This document shows positions 1 to 8,779 of a stretch of DNA of 64,000 nt, piece after piece. The stretch is from JAFGAS01 sp963809875 (lineage in GTDB: Bacteria > Desulfobacterota > Zymogenia > Zymogenales > Zymogenaceae). The stretch covers positions 1 to 64,000 of the forward strand of contig CAWELC010000011.1 of assembly GCA_963809875.1 (NCBI GenBank). Direction: 5' to 3'. Within the stretch, counting starts at the first letter, position 1, and each line of letters starts with the position of its first letter. Both the position numbers and the translations under genes were made by a program. Under the pieces are notes generated by a model. It was not told the origin of the DNA and made no database searches. It was given only the letters and a program-made list of their open reading frames with translations.

Positions 1-1
1 C

Positions 2-1315
2 TTTCCGGTTTGGGTTTCGGCGGCCGACGAAGACGGGAAGCTGCCGCTGACGTATACGCTGGAGGACTGTTTGCGGATTGCCGAGCGGCAGTCTCCGGCG
101 GTTTTGGCGGCGGCCGAGGAGATGAAGCGGACCAAGGGGGTTATCTGGGAGGTATGGGCGAGCATTCTGTCGGTGAACGCCAACGCCACATACACCTACT
201 TCGATACGCCTCCCGGCTCGATGCTTCCGGCCAATTCTTTTGGGGGCGGGATCCCTTCCACGGACGTTTTCCTGGGCGTGCCTTCGCACGATCTGTACAA
301 CGTTGCGGTGACGGGGGTGTTGCCGCTGTTTACGGGGGGCCGGGTGATTTCGGGGTTGGCGGTGGCGTATCTGTCCGAAGACATTGCCTACCAGCAGTAC
401 CGCGCGGCGGTCAACGACACGCTCTACAACGTGAGGGTTGCCTTCTATTCGATCGTGCTGGCGCGGGAGGTGGTCAAGGTGAGGACGGACGCGCTGGATC
501 TGTTGACGCGGCAGATGGACCTGACCAGGAAGAAGTACGACGTGGGGGTGGTTTCGAAGTTTGACGTGTTGCGTGCGGAGGTGGAGGTGGCCAACGCCCG
601 GCCGCCGCTGATTGCGGCCAAGAAGGACCTGGTATTGGCCGGGGATTCGTTGAAGCGGGTGCTGGGGGTGGACGTGGGCGAGCCGTTTGAGGTGGGGGGG
701 GAGCTGACGTTTAACGAGGAGGCGGTGGACATTGACGGTCTCTTGAAGGAGGCCGACGAGGGGAGCCCGGAGCTGACCATTGCGCGCAAGGCCGAGCGGA
801 TCGCGTCCAAGAACGTCAAGATGACGGTGGGGGAGTTTTTGCCGACGATCTCGAGCTTTGCCCAGTATCAGGGGGAGGCCACCGAGTTTTCGTGGAACGA
901 GGACGACTGGGCGTGGAACTTCACGGCGGGGGTCGAGGTATCGGTGCCGCTGACGAATCTTCTGGTGACTGTGGCCAAGGTCAAGCAGGCCAAGGCCGAC
1001 TACATGAAGGCGCGCATCGGGATGCTGGACACGGTAAACAAGGTAAAGCTGGACATCAAGGGGGCCTACTATGACCTGATTCAGGCGCGGGAGATCGTGG
1101 AGTCACAGCGCCTGAACATCGCCCAGGCCCAGGAGGCGGTGAAGATCGCGGAGGTGCGCTACGATAACGGTATCAGCACGCTGCTGGAGCTGATGGACGC
1201 CCAGCTGGCGCTGACGACCGCGCAGCTCAACTGGCTTAACGCCCTGTACAGCTACGAGGAAGCCAAGGCCCGCATCAATAAGATCATTGGCGCCGAAGGA
1301 CCCCCAAAGAAGTAG
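2..1315 (+). CDS. TolC-family outer-membrane efflux protein (5' truncated)
   Basis: Outer-membrane channel of a tripartite exporter. The frame is open to the window edge, so the true start and most of the signal peptide lie upstream; the first visible residues, FPVWVSAADEDGK, look like a signal-peptide end. About 437 residues remain. The fold shows as the two repeated halves of the family: LTLEDC-like opening (here LTYTLEDCLRIAERQSP split over the start), a coiled-coil segment with QMDLTRKKYDVGVVSKFDV, then a second half with IAQAQEAVKIAEVRYDNG and LLELMDAQLALTTAQ. These are the usual OEP repeats. It precedes a TetR, HlyD and ABC-2 set on the same strand, which makes it the likely exit duct of that pump. 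Substrate unknown. Confidence 0.9.
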   Translation, partial: FPVWVSAADEDGKLPLTYTLEDCLRIAERQSPAVLAAAEEMKRTKGVIWEVWASILSVNANATYTYFDTPPGSMLPANSFGGGIPSTDVFLGVPSHDLYNVAVTGVLPLFTGGRVISGLAVAYLSEDIAYQQYRAAVNDTLYNVRVAFYSIVLAREVVKVRTDALDLLTRQMDLTRKKYDVGVVSKFDVLRAEVEVANARPPLIAAKKDLVLAGDSLKRVLGVDVGEPFEVGGELTFNEEAVDIDGLLKEADEGSPELTIARKAERIASKNVKMTVGEFLPTISSFAQYQGEATEFSWNEDDWAWNFTAGVEVSVPLTNLLVTVAKVKQAKADYMKARIGMLDTVNKVKLDIKGAYYDLIQAREIVESQRLNIAQAQEAVKIAEVRYDNGISTLLELMDAQLALTTAQLNWLNALYSYEEAKARINKIIGAEGPPKK

Positions 1316-1438
1316 CGGTCCCGGACAATCAGTGAGTGAGACCGGTCCGGCGACGGAGGGAACCGGGAGGGGTCCGGGGAGGATACGTATCCCGGTCAAA
1401 GGCCGGGCGTGAAGGTCTCCACGAGAAAGGGGAAGGTT

Positions 1439-1906
1439 ATGGCCGACAGGAAGATTATCGCATCGTATCTCGTGCTCCTCTTCTTCCACGTCGCCCACGT
1501 TTTTGAGGAAACGTGGGGCCACTTCTGGATACTGGACAGGATGGGCGAGGGTCTCTATCTCATCGGCAACCTGATCCTTTTCTCCATACCGCTGGTTTTG
1601 TTCTATTTCATCCTGACGGGCAGGCGGTCGGGCTACATCCTCGGGATCGTCTACGCCGTCTTCATGGTGCTCAACGGTCTGGGGCACAACGCGGCCGTGA
1701 TTGTGACCGGCTCCTACTTCGGGGGTTTTGCGGGATCGCTTTCCGGGATCGGCCTGATTATCGCCGGCGTACAGACGGCGCTCTACCTGAGAAAGGGACT
1801 TCCGGCGCGGAGTGCCGGTGCGCAGGGGGAGCTGAACGTGGCTGGACCACCGGGACTAAAGGCGCACGAAGGCCGACGACCCCTTACACCCGCCGATCGG
1901 GCTTGA
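1439..1906 (+). CDS. HXXEE-domain membrane protein
   Basis: Small polytopic membrane protein of about 155 residues. Residues 17-24 read HVAHVFEE, giving the H-x-x-E-E motif that names the family, inside the first of about four hydrophobic helices. A second cluster, NGLGHNA near residue 80, supplies another histidine in the membrane. The start at 1439 is preferred because AGGGGAAGG sits just upstream; an in-frame GTG at 1409 would add ten polar residues. The family's function is not established; the conserved His/Glu residues in membrane helices suggest metal or proton handling (inference). It lies between tolC and the TetR gene, 10 bases before the latter, so it may belong to the efflux transcript. 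The last 35 residues are low-complexity and may be unstructured. Confidence 0.7.
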   Translation: MADRKIIASYLVLLFFHVAHVFEETWGHFWILDRMGEGLYLIGNLILFSIPLVLFYFILTGRRSGYILGIVYAVFMVLNGLGHNAAVIVTGSYFGGFAGSLSGIGLIIAGVQTALYLRKGLPARSAGAQGELNVAGPPGLKAHEGRRPLTPADRA

Positions 1907-1915
1907 GAGCTTTTC

Positions 1916-2579
1916 ATGAGTAACGATAGGGACACCGCAGACAGGGACCTTGCCGGGGAATTCGAGCAGTTCGGGGAAACCGAGAGGAAGATCCTGGCGG
2001 CCGCCGTAGAGGTATTTGCCGAAAAGGGGTTCGACGGAGCGCGTACCGACGATATCGCTTCCCGGGCCGGCGTGAACAAGGCCATGATCTACTACTACTT
2101 CAAGTCGAAGGAGAACCTCTATACCGTGATCGTTGAGACCGTCTTTGGGAAGGTCTCGCTGATACTGGCCGCGCATCTCTCGCGAGTCGACGTGGAGGCA
2201 TCCGGAACAAGGGGTCTCTTCCTTCATCGACAGCTATATCGATTTTATCTACGGCCACCGCATCTTCGTAAAGGTCATGTTGTGGGATCTGGCTCGAGGG
2301 GGATCGACCATTGCGCGGGTGGCGGGCAGCGTCCTGCACGATAAAACAAAACAGCTCGAAACTGTTTTTGAAAAGGCCGCTCGAACGGGTTACCTCCGCC
2401 CTATCGACCCGAAACATCTGTTCGTGAGTATTATCGGGATGACCCTTTTTTTCTTCTTTGCCGAGCCGGTCGTTCGCGCTATCTGGGGCGAGGAGCCGAT
2501 CACGCCGGAACATATTTCCAAGAGAAAAGAGGAGATAAGCCAGCTTATTATTCATGGAATATTGCCGAAACGGGGGTAG
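1916..2579 (+). CDS. TetR-family regulator of the efflux operon (one frameshift)
   Basis: One-component repressor. Residues 22-70 form a typical TetR DNA-binding domain: ILAAAVEVFAEKGFDGART followed by the recognition helix region GVNKAMIYYYFKSKENL. The reading frame then breaks near 2203. The second frame, from about 2205, continues with SFIDSYIDFIYGHRIF and a ligand-binding domain to 2579. Adding one C in the CC of gcatccgg restores one protein of about 221 residues, the normal family size, so I read a sequence error rather than a pseudogene. It lies directly before the HlyD gene (3-base gap) in the same direction, so it is probably an autoregulated local repressor of the exporter. Inducer unknown. 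Confidence 0.82.
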
Positions 2580-2582
2580 GGT

Positions 2583-3389
2583 ATGGCAGTTAAGAAGAAG
2601 ATACTTATTCCGGTTATCGCCGTGGCCGTCATCGCTGCGGCGGCCGTCACAGCCGCTGTCTTCCTTCATAAGGAAGACAACGCAAATGTCATCACCGGTT
2701 CGGGGACCATCGAGGCGACCGAGGTCGACGTAAGCCCCCGCATCTCCGGGGATATCACGGCGATCAAATTCGACGAGGGTGACGCCGTTAAGGCCGGCGA
2801 CCTCATGATCGAGATCAGGGCGAAGGAATTGCTGGCCCAGCGGATAGGCGCCCAGGCGATATTTACTAACGCCGAGGCCAACCTGAGGCGCGTCAGGAGC
2901 CTCTATAACGCGGGCGGCGTATCGAGGATGGACTTCGATAATGCCGATACCGCCTACCGCAGCGCGAAGTCGCAGCTGGATTTCATCGACGCGACCCTGT
3001 CCAACTCCGAGATATACGCTCCCATGGATGCTGTCGTACTCACCAAGAATTCGGAGGTGGGCGAGGTGGCGTTTCCCGGATCGCCGATCCTGACCCTTGC
3101 CGATCTTTCACTGGTCTGGATCAAGATCTACGTGGAAGAGCCGGTCGTGGGGCTGATCAAAACAGGCGACAGTGCAACCGTAAATGTTGATACGTGGCCG
3201 GGCCGGGCCTTCCCGGGGAAGGTTGTATTCATCTCCGACGAGCCGGAGTTTACCCCCAAGACCGTGCAGACCAAAGAGGAGCGCACCAAGCTCGTCTTTG
3301 CCGTGAAGATAGACCTGGAAAACCCGGAGGGCCTGCTGAAACCCGGTATGCCCGCCGACGCCGAGATTACCGTCGGCGCGAAAAGGTAG
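2583..3389 (+). CDS. HlyD-family periplasmic adaptor (YbhG-like)
   Basis: Membrane-fusion subunit of 268 residues that would bridge the inner-membrane ABC transporter and TolC. It begins with a lysine cluster and one hydrophobic anchor (residues 6-28), then a lipoyl/beta-barrel part (SGTIEATEVDVSPRISGDI, about residues 40-60). A short coiled-coil hairpin follows around 90-130 (NLRRVRSLYNAGGVSRMDF), then the second lipoyl half (SNSEIYAPMDAVV, GEVAFPGSPILTLADLS). Ordering and size match the YbhG group. The gene starts 3 bases after the TetR stop and ends 4 bases before the ATPase start, so the genes form a tight operon. Confidence 0.9.
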   Translation: MAVKKKILIPVIAVAVIAAAAVTAAVFLHKEDNANVITGSGTIEATEVDVSPRISGDITAIKFDEGDAVKAGDLMIEIRAKELLAQRIGAQAIFTNAEANLRRVRSLYNAGGVSRMDFDNADTAYRSAKSQLDFIDATLSNSEIYAPMDAVVLTKNSEVGEVAFPGSPILTLADLSLVWIKIYVEEPVVGLIKTGDSATVNVDTWPGRAFPGKVVFISDEPEFTPKTVQTKEERTKLVFAVKIDLENPEGLLKPGMPADAEITVGAKR

Positions 3390-3393
3390 CGCA

Positions 3394-4317
3394 TTGAACG
3401 AATCGGCCATCCAGACAAAAGGCCTGATTAAACGATACGGGGATGTCTCGGCCGTGGACGGACTGGACCTGACGGTCGGCCGCGGGGAGGTCTTCGGGCT
3501 CATCGGGCCCGACGGCGCGGGAAAAACGACGACCATGCGGATGCTGGCGGGGATTCTCAAACCCGACGGCGGGCAGGCCCGGGTCCTCGGATCGGACGTT
3601 ATCTCCGATCCCGAGCGGGTCAAGGAAAAGATCGGCTATATGTCCCAGCGCTTCGGGCTTTACGAGGACCTGACCGTGTCGGAAAACATCGATTTCTACG
3701 CCGATCTCTACCTCGTGGACAAGAAGGAGCGGGAAGTTCGTTTTGAGCGTCTCATGGAGTTCTCGCGGCTCGCCCCCTTTCTCGGGAGGCTGGCCGGTAA
3801 ACTCTCGGGCGGCATGAAGCAGAAGCTGGGGCTTGCATGCGCCCTCATCCATACGCCGGAACTGCTGCTGCTGGACGAGCCGACCAACGGCGTCGATCCG
3901 GTCTCGCGACGCGAATTCTGGAAGATCATCTATGATCTGCTGGCCGAGGGGGTCACCATATTCGTCTCTACCCCCTACATGGACGAGGCCGATCGGTGCC
4001 ACCGGGTGGGTATCATGGAAAAGGGAAAGCTCCTGACCTCTGATACCCCGCAAGGGATCAGGAAGCGCATGAAGACAAGGATCATGGAAGTCAAGTGCGC
4101 AAACCCCAAGCAGGCCGTGGCCGTCCTGCGAAAGATGGAGGGGGTGGCCGAAGTCGTCTTTTTCGGCGACAAGATCCATGTCTCGGTCAGGTCGGCCGAA
4201 CCGGACGAATCGTCGATCAGGAGGCTCCTCGAGAAGGAAGACGCCGGCCCGCGTTCGGTGAGGGCGATCGCCCCGTCGCTCGAAGACGTATATTTTGAGT
4301 TGTCGGGGAAATCATGA
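3394..4317 (+). CDS. ABC-2 exporter ATPase 1 (YbhF-like)
   Basis: ATP-binding subunit, 307 residues, TTG start. Walker A is GPDGAGKT at residues 38-45, the Q-loop region reads YMSQRFGLYEDLTV, the signature is LSGGMKQ near 137 and Walker B is LLLLDEPTNGVDP. The switch histidine position reads VSTPYMDEAD: proline replaces the usual histidine of TTHYMDEAE, which may weaken hydrolysis. This is unusual and could be real, since the neighbouring bases show no frame problem. The C-terminal 90 residues carry the regulatory domain typical of ABC-2 drug and polysaccharide exporters. Its stop overlaps the next permease start by ATGA, indicating translational coupling. Confidence 0.92.
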   Translation: MNESAIQTKGLIKRYGDVSAVDGLDLTVGRGEVFGLIGPDGAGKTTTMRMLAGILKPDGGQARVLGSDVISDPERVKEKIGYMSQRFGLYEDLTVSENIDFYADLYLVDKKEREVRFERLMEFSRLAPFLGRLAGKLSGGMKQKLGLACALIHTPELLLLDEPTNGVDPVSRREFWKIIYDLLAEGVTIFVSTPYMDEADRCHRVGIMEKGKLLTSDTPQGIRKRMKTRIMEVKCANPKQAVAVLRKMEGVAEVVFFGDKIHVSVRSAEPDESSIRRLLEKEDAGPRSVRAIAPSLEDVYFELSGKS

Positions 4318-5444
4318 AGATACGACGCATCCGGGCGGTCACCAGAAAGGAGTGGAAACAGATCGTCAGGGACACGAGGAGCCTGATGCTTTCCCTCGGT
4401 ATCCCGATGCTGCTCATCGTCCTCTTCTCGTGGGCCCTGAAACTGGACGTGAGCAATATCAAGACCCTCATTATCGATCGGGACAAGACCCCCGCCAGCC
4501 GGGATTACGTACGGAGATTCGCGCACATCGAGTATTTCAACATCGTCGGCTACACCGACAAATACAGCGACGTGAACAGTGCGATAAACCTCGGCGATAT
4601 AGAGGCGGCCATCGTCATCCCGAGGAAATTCGGCGCCGACCTCAAGGCAGGACGGGGGGCCGAGGTGCAGCTGATCGCCGACGGGACCGACCCCCTGACG
4701 GCCCAGGTCCTGGTGGGGTACGTATCGGTGATCACGTCGGTCTTCTCTCAGGAGTATATTCTCGAGTCGGTATCGCGGGCGGGCTTCAAGGTCGGCAAGA
4801 CGCCGCTGGACGCCCGCGTCCGGGTCTGGTTCAATCCCGAGCTGGAGAGCAAGGACTTCATCATCCCCGGGCTGATTGCCGTCATCATGATGGTCATCGC
4901 CGGTCTCCTCACGTCATTGACTGTCGCCCGGGAGTGGGAGCGGGGGACGATGGAACAGCTCATCTCCACGCCCGTGAAAGTCTCCGAGCTTCTCATCGGC
5001 AAGCTCATCCCCTACGTGGAGCTGGGGCTCATTGATTTTGTGCTCGCGCTCCTCGTCGGGACCCTGATCTTCAGCGTCCCGCTCAAGGGGAGCCTTGTCC
5101 TCCTCTTCCTGCTCACTCTGATATTCCTCGTGGGCGCGATGTCCCTGGGCATCCTCATCTCGATCGTCGCCAAGAACCAGGTGCAGGCCAGCCAGATGGC
5201 GATCCTGGCCACGTTCCTCCCCTCGTTTATCCTCTCGGGCTTCGTTTTCCCGATCGGGAACATGCCGCTGATCCTCAAAGCGATCACCTACCTCGTCCCC
5301 GCGCGCTACTTCGTGACGATCCTCAAGGGAATATTCCTCAAAGGCGTGGGGCTGACGATCCTCTGGTGGGAAGGGCTTCTCCTTCTCGTTTTCACTCTGG
5401 TCATCTTTACGATAGCCCTGAGAAAGTTTAAAAAGGAGCTTTAG
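4314..5444 (+). CDS. ABC-2 permease 1 (YbhS/YbhR-like)
   Basis: Inner-membrane subunit of 376 residues. An N-terminal helix (about 22-42, SLMLSLGIPMLLIVLFSW) is followed by a large periplasmic domain of about 130 residues. Five or so helices then run from about 180 to 370. The conserved motif REWERGTMEQLISTPV, typical of ABC-2 type membrane proteins, is intact. The gene overlaps the ATPase stop by four bases. Together with the second permease 8 bases downstream it would form a heterodimeric channel, as in YbhFSR. Confidence 0.92.
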   Translation: MKIRRIRAVTRKEWKQIVRDTRSLMLSLGIPMLLIVLFSWALKLDVSNIKTLIIDRDKTPASRDYVRRFAHIEYFNIVGYTDKYSDVNSAINLGDIEAAIVIPRKFGADLKAGRGAEVQLIADGTDPLTAQVLVGYVSVITSVFSQEYILESVSRAGFKVGKTPLDARVRVWFNPELESKDFIIPGLIAVIMMVIAGLLTSLTVAREWERGTMEQLISTPVKVSELLIGKLIPYVELGLIDFVLALLVGTLIFSVPLKGSLVLLFLLTLIFLVGAMSLGILISIVAKNQVQASQMAILATFLPSFILSGFVFPIGNMPLILKAITYLVPARYFVTILKGIFLKGVGLTILWWEGLLLLVFTLVIFTIALRKFKKEL

Positions 5445-5452
5445 GCGATCCT

Positions 5453-6601
5453 ATGTGGGAGCGTATCGTCCATATCTTCAAAAAAGAGATGATACAGATC
5501 TTCCGCGATAAGCGGATGCGGCTGTTGATTTTTCTCCCTCCCGTGGTGCAGCTGGTCGTCTTCGGATACGCCGCCACCACCGACGTAAGACACATCTCGC
5601 TGGCGCTCCTGGACCAGGACCGGACGACGGTCAGTCGCGGATTTGTCGAGAAGTTCGAGGCCGGCGGATACTTCTCGGTCACGCGGTATCTCTCGTCTCC
5701 CGGGCAGGCCGACAGCCTCATGGATAACGGGACCGTCGACGCCTTTATCTATATAAAGAAGGGCTTTGAGAAAGCCATCAAGAAGGGGGACAGCGCCGAG
5801 GTATTCATCGTCGTGGATGGGACGAACTCCAACGTGGCCTCGGTTACCCTGGGATATGTCAACCTCATCGTGAACGGATACTCCCAGGACATCCTGCTGG
5901 ATAAGATCAGGCAGATCAGGGGGCTCAGAACGGATTCGATCGTCCCTCTCAGGGTCGGCCCGGCCAATCTTGTTCAGCGAACCTGGTTTAACGAAGATCT
6001 CGAAAGCCGCAACTACTTCGTCCCCGGTATCATCGCGCTTCTATTGACGCTTATCGCGGTCATGATGACCTCCATGGCCATCGTCAAGGAGCGAGAGGTC
6101 GGGACAATGGAACAGCTCATCGTAACCCCCATCCGGCCCATCGAGCTCATCACCGGCAAGCTCCTCCCGTTTACCCTTATCGGGTATGTCGACGTGGCCC
6201 TCATCACGGCAATCGGGACCCTCTGGTTCGGGGTCCCCCTCAAGGGCAGTATCCTGCTCCTCTTCTTCTCAACGGGTTTCTTTCTCCTGCCGGCGCTCGG
6301 GGTCGGGCTTTTCATCTCGACGATATCGGCGACCCAGCAGGAGGCGATGATGAGCACGTTCCTCTTCTTCTTCCCGGCGATGCTCATGAGCGGGTTTGTT
6401 TTCCCGGTCGACTCGATGCCCCCGGCCATGCAGATCATCACCTACGTGGATCCCATGAGGTATATGATCCACATCCTGCGAGGGATCTTCCTCAAGGGAG
6501 TGGGCGTGCGCTATCTCTGGGTCGATTTCCTGGCGCTCCTCGTGCTGGGAGTTGTGGTAATCGGTTTTGCCGCAGCGCGGTTCCGAAAAAGGCTCAAATG
6601 A
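5453..6601 (+). CDS. ABC-2 permease 2 (YbhS/YbhR-like)
   Basis: Second membrane subunit of the exporter, 382 residues, with the same architecture as its upstream neighbour: one N-terminal helix near residue 22, a periplasmic domain, then a helix bundle from about 185. The signature KEREVGTMEQLIVTPIRP is intact. The segment FVFPVDSMPPAMQIITYVDP marks the loop before the last helices and is also seen in the first permease, so the two are paralogues. A gap of about 125 bases separates it from the second ATPase gene; no strong terminator is seen there. Confidence 0.92.
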   Translation: MWERIVHIFKKEMIQIFRDKRMRLLIFLPPVVQLVVFGYAATTDVRHISLALLDQDRTTVSRGFVEKFEAGGYFSVTRYLSSPGQADSLMDNGTVDAFIYIKKGFEKAIKKGDSAEVFIVVDGTNSNVASVTLGYVNLIVNGYSQDILLDKIRQIRGLRTDSIVPLRVGPANLVQRTWFNEDLESRNYFVPGIIALLLTLIAVMMTSMAIVKEREVGTMEQLIVTPIRPIELITGKLLPFTLIGYVDVALITAIGTLWFGVPLKGSILLLFFSTGFFLLPALGVGLFISTISATQQEAMMSTFLFFFPAMLMSGFVFPVDSMPPAMQIITYVDPMRYMIHILRGIFLKGVGVRYLWVDFLALLVLGVVVIGFAAARFRKRLK

Positions 6602-6727
6602 CGCAACAACGCGTGCCGCACGGCGGCAACGCGATCAAGGGGAAACGGCGGTAAGGCGCCGGACACTCCCTTTGTGCTGCGTCACTTCCGGCATACGTAA
6701 CAAATGCGCGCGAGCGAGGCGGTCCTG

Positions 6728-7696
6728 ATGGACTATGCGGTTGTTGTAAAGGATCTCACGCGGGTCTTCGGCGATTTCGTGGCCGTGGATCATGTGAGCT
6801 TTTCCGTTTCACCGGGCGAGATATTCGGGTTCCTCGGGCCCAACGGGGCCGGGAAGTCGACCACCATTCGGATGCTCAACGGCATCCTCATGCCCACATC
6901 GGGACAGGCCGAAGTTCTCGGGTTCGATATCTATACCGAGGTCGATCGGATCAAGGAGAATATCGGGTATATGTCCCAGAAATTCTCCCTCTACGACGAC
7001 CTCAAGGTAATCGAAAATATCGAGTTTTACGGGGGCATTTACAGGGTCCCCAAAGAAAAAAGGCACGACAGATACGAGTGGGCCCTGCGGATGGCGGGGC
7101 TCGCCGATAAGCGGGAGATGATCACCGGGGCTCTGCCGGTGGGATGGAAGCAGCGACTCGCGCTGGGGTGCGCCCTGTTGCACGAGCCGAGACTCCTCTT
7201 CCTGGACGAGCCGACCAGCGGCGTGGATCCTAAATCGCGGCGTGATTTCTGGGACCTGATCGGGGAGATCGCCGATCGCGGAACGACGGTATTCGTGACG
7301 ACCCACTATATGGATGAAGCCGAGCATTGCGACCGTCTCGGCCTGATCTACCGGGCAAAGCTCATCACCATCGGGACGCCCGAGGAGCTCAAGTTCGGCT
7401 CCATGCCCGGCAGCGTGCTGGAGGTGGCGGTGTCGGACGTTGTCGCTGCGTCGAAGGTGGCAGAAGGCGTGAAAGGGGTGCTGGAGGCGGCGATCTTCGG
7501 CACGAACCTGCACGTTGTCGTACGGGACGTGGGCAAAGGGAGGCAAGAGTTGTCGCGCGCCCTTGCTCAGCGGGGCATTAACGTCCTATCGATGGAGCAG
7601 ATCGAGCCGTCGCTCGAGGACGTCTTCGTCTCCCTGATCCGCAGCCACGACCTTGCCGAGGAGAACGGCGCCGCGGGTTTGCCGACGGGCGGGTAA
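6728..7696 (+). CDS. ABC-2 exporter ATPase 2
   Basis: Second ATP-binding subunit, 322 residues from the ATG at 6728. An in-frame ATG at 6704 would add eight residues that do not match the family. Walker A is GPNGAGKS (37-44), Walker B is LLFLDEPTSGVDP and the switch region VTTHYMDEAEH is canonical. The signature is altered: GALPVGWKQ in place of LSGGMKQ. This leucine-proline form is common in the second ATPase of such pairs, so the two ATPases may be complementary, since ATPase 1 has a normal signature but lacks the switch histidine. This gene ends the exporter operon. Confidence 0.9.
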   Translation: MDYAVVVKDLTRVFGDFVAVDHVSFSVSPGEIFGFLGPNGAGKSTTIRMLNGILMPTSGQAEVLGFDIYTEVDRIKENIGYMSQKFSLYDDLKVIENIEFYGGIYRVPKEKRHDRYEWALRMAGLADKREMITGALPVGWKQRLALGCALLHEPRLLFLDEPTSGVDPKSRRDFWDLIGEIADRGTTVFVTTHYMDEAEHCDRLGLIYRAKLITIGTPEELKFGSMPGSVLEVAVSDVVAASKVAEGVKGVLEAAIFGTNLHVVVRDVGKGRQELSRALAQRGINVLSMEQIEPSLEDVFVSLIRSHDLAEENGAAGLPTGG

Positions 7697-7724
7697 AGAG
7701 CCTCCCCTTCTGACACGGGCTCGA

Positions 7725-8144
7725 TCAGCGGCGCGATGGGCTGCCCGGAGACGCGCAGAAAACGTCGGCCCGCTCCTTGGCCTCCCGCTCGATGGGGTTT
7801 CCCGCGTACCCCCGGGTCAGGTGGTAGAACAGGTAGGCGATGGAGATCCGCATCGGGCCCATCCGGCGCCACTGGATCACGTGGAAAAGCTCCTCGGCCA
7901 TAACATGGGGGTCGGTGAGGAGCGATTCCGACCCCCGGCGGATATTAATGCTATTTCCGAAGACAACGGCCGAATAGGGGAAGGGAACGATATAGGGGAG
8001 GATGCCGCCCCGCCGGAATCGGACAGCGGAAAAATCCCGGCCGAAGAAGGAGCCGACGGAACGAACGATTGCTTCATCGGCAAGAGACGTGATATCCTCG
8101 CCCCAGAGTCGATCTCGCAGCCGGTCAAACGGACGTTTCGGCAC
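7725..8144 (-). CDS. DUF4157-like protein with degenerate HExxH
   Basis: Short protein of 139 residues, GTG start overlapping the previous stop (TAGTG). The core reads GNSINIRR, then HVMAEELFHVIQW, then RMGPMRISIAYL and NPIEREA. That order matches the small DUF4157-type putative metallopeptidases, whose core is normally HELxHVxQ followed by RWGP and NPxExEA. Here the first zinc histidine is glutamate (E84-E85-L-F-H88), so one metal ligand is missing and activity is doubtful. Assignment rests on motif order only. It is the second gene of a pair with the LURP-one-like gene. Confidence 0.5.
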   Translation of the reverse strand: MPKRPFDRLRDRLWGEDITSLADEAIVRSVGSFFGRDFSAVRFRRGGILPYIVPFPYSAVVFGNSINIRRGSESLLTDPHVMAEELFHVIQWRRMGPMRISIAYLFYHLTRGYAGNPIEREAKERADVFCASPGSPSRR

Positions 8145-8722
8145 TATTCTTGCCTGCCCTCGATGATGGCCAGCAGCATCGCCGCGGCCGCCCCAAGACG
8201 GCGGTCAAGCCTGCGGCCCATGTCCATCCTGAAATCGATATCCATCTGATAGACAAACGGATTGAATCTCTGCCGGTAGTCCGCAACCCGGATATCGCCG
8301 ACGGTCATGTCGTAATCCTGAGGAAGCAGGCTGCCCAGCAGGAAGCGCCGGAGAAGGGCCAGGCCGATCGTGTCTTCAAAGAGGATCCCGATGGGCCGGT
8401 CGTTTTCGTCAAACACGTCCCACTCGTCACGAAGCATCGATTTCAGGCCCTTGCGGCGCAGGGCGCCGACCTTACTGCCGTCGGCGGCGTCAACGACGTC
8501 GTAGGCGGCGGAAAAATCGATGATCGTGCGCGCCTTGATGAGGAGGACTTCCCGGGTCTTTGCCTCGTCGCTGTAGACGCGGATGTCCTCTTTCAGGCGC
8601 AGAAGCTTTTGCTCGACAAAGAGCACCAGATCACCCCGGGGGCCGTAGAGGCGGAGTTTCCCGGTCAGCGCAAAGAACTGCCGCTTGAGCAGATAGGAGT
8701 CGTACTGAAAGGCGTTATCCAT
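8144..8722 (-). CDS. LURP-one-related / scramblase-like (DUF567) protein
   Basis: Protein of 192 residues with the Tubby/LURP-one-like pattern. The N-terminus has YDSYLLKRQFFALTGKLRLYG, followed by GDLVLFVEQKLLRLKEDIRVY, then strands with KARTIIDFSAAYDVVD and a closing LRDEWDVFDENDRPIG. A short hydrophobic helix near the C-terminus (AAAAMLLAIIEG) is visible. These proteins form a 12-stranded barrel around a helix and are linked to lipid binding; the bacterial role is unknown. The start has no competing upstream codon. Its stop overlaps the next start, so both genes are probably co-translated. Confidence 0.65.
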   Translation of the reverse strand: MDNAFQYDSYLLKRQFFALTGKLRLYGPRGDLVLFVEQKLLRLKEDIRVYSDEAKTREVLLIKARTIIDFSAAYDVVDAADGSKVGALRRKGLKSMLRDEWDVFDENDRPIGILFEDTIGLALLRRFLLGSLLPQDYDMTVGDIRVADYRQRFNPFVYQMDIDFRMDMGRRLDRRLGAAAAMLLAIIEGRQE

Positions 8723-8779
8723 GGAGTGTCTCCTGTTGCATTGGCTTGTTTCGAGTTCTTACGTGCGGTCGGAGCGCCG

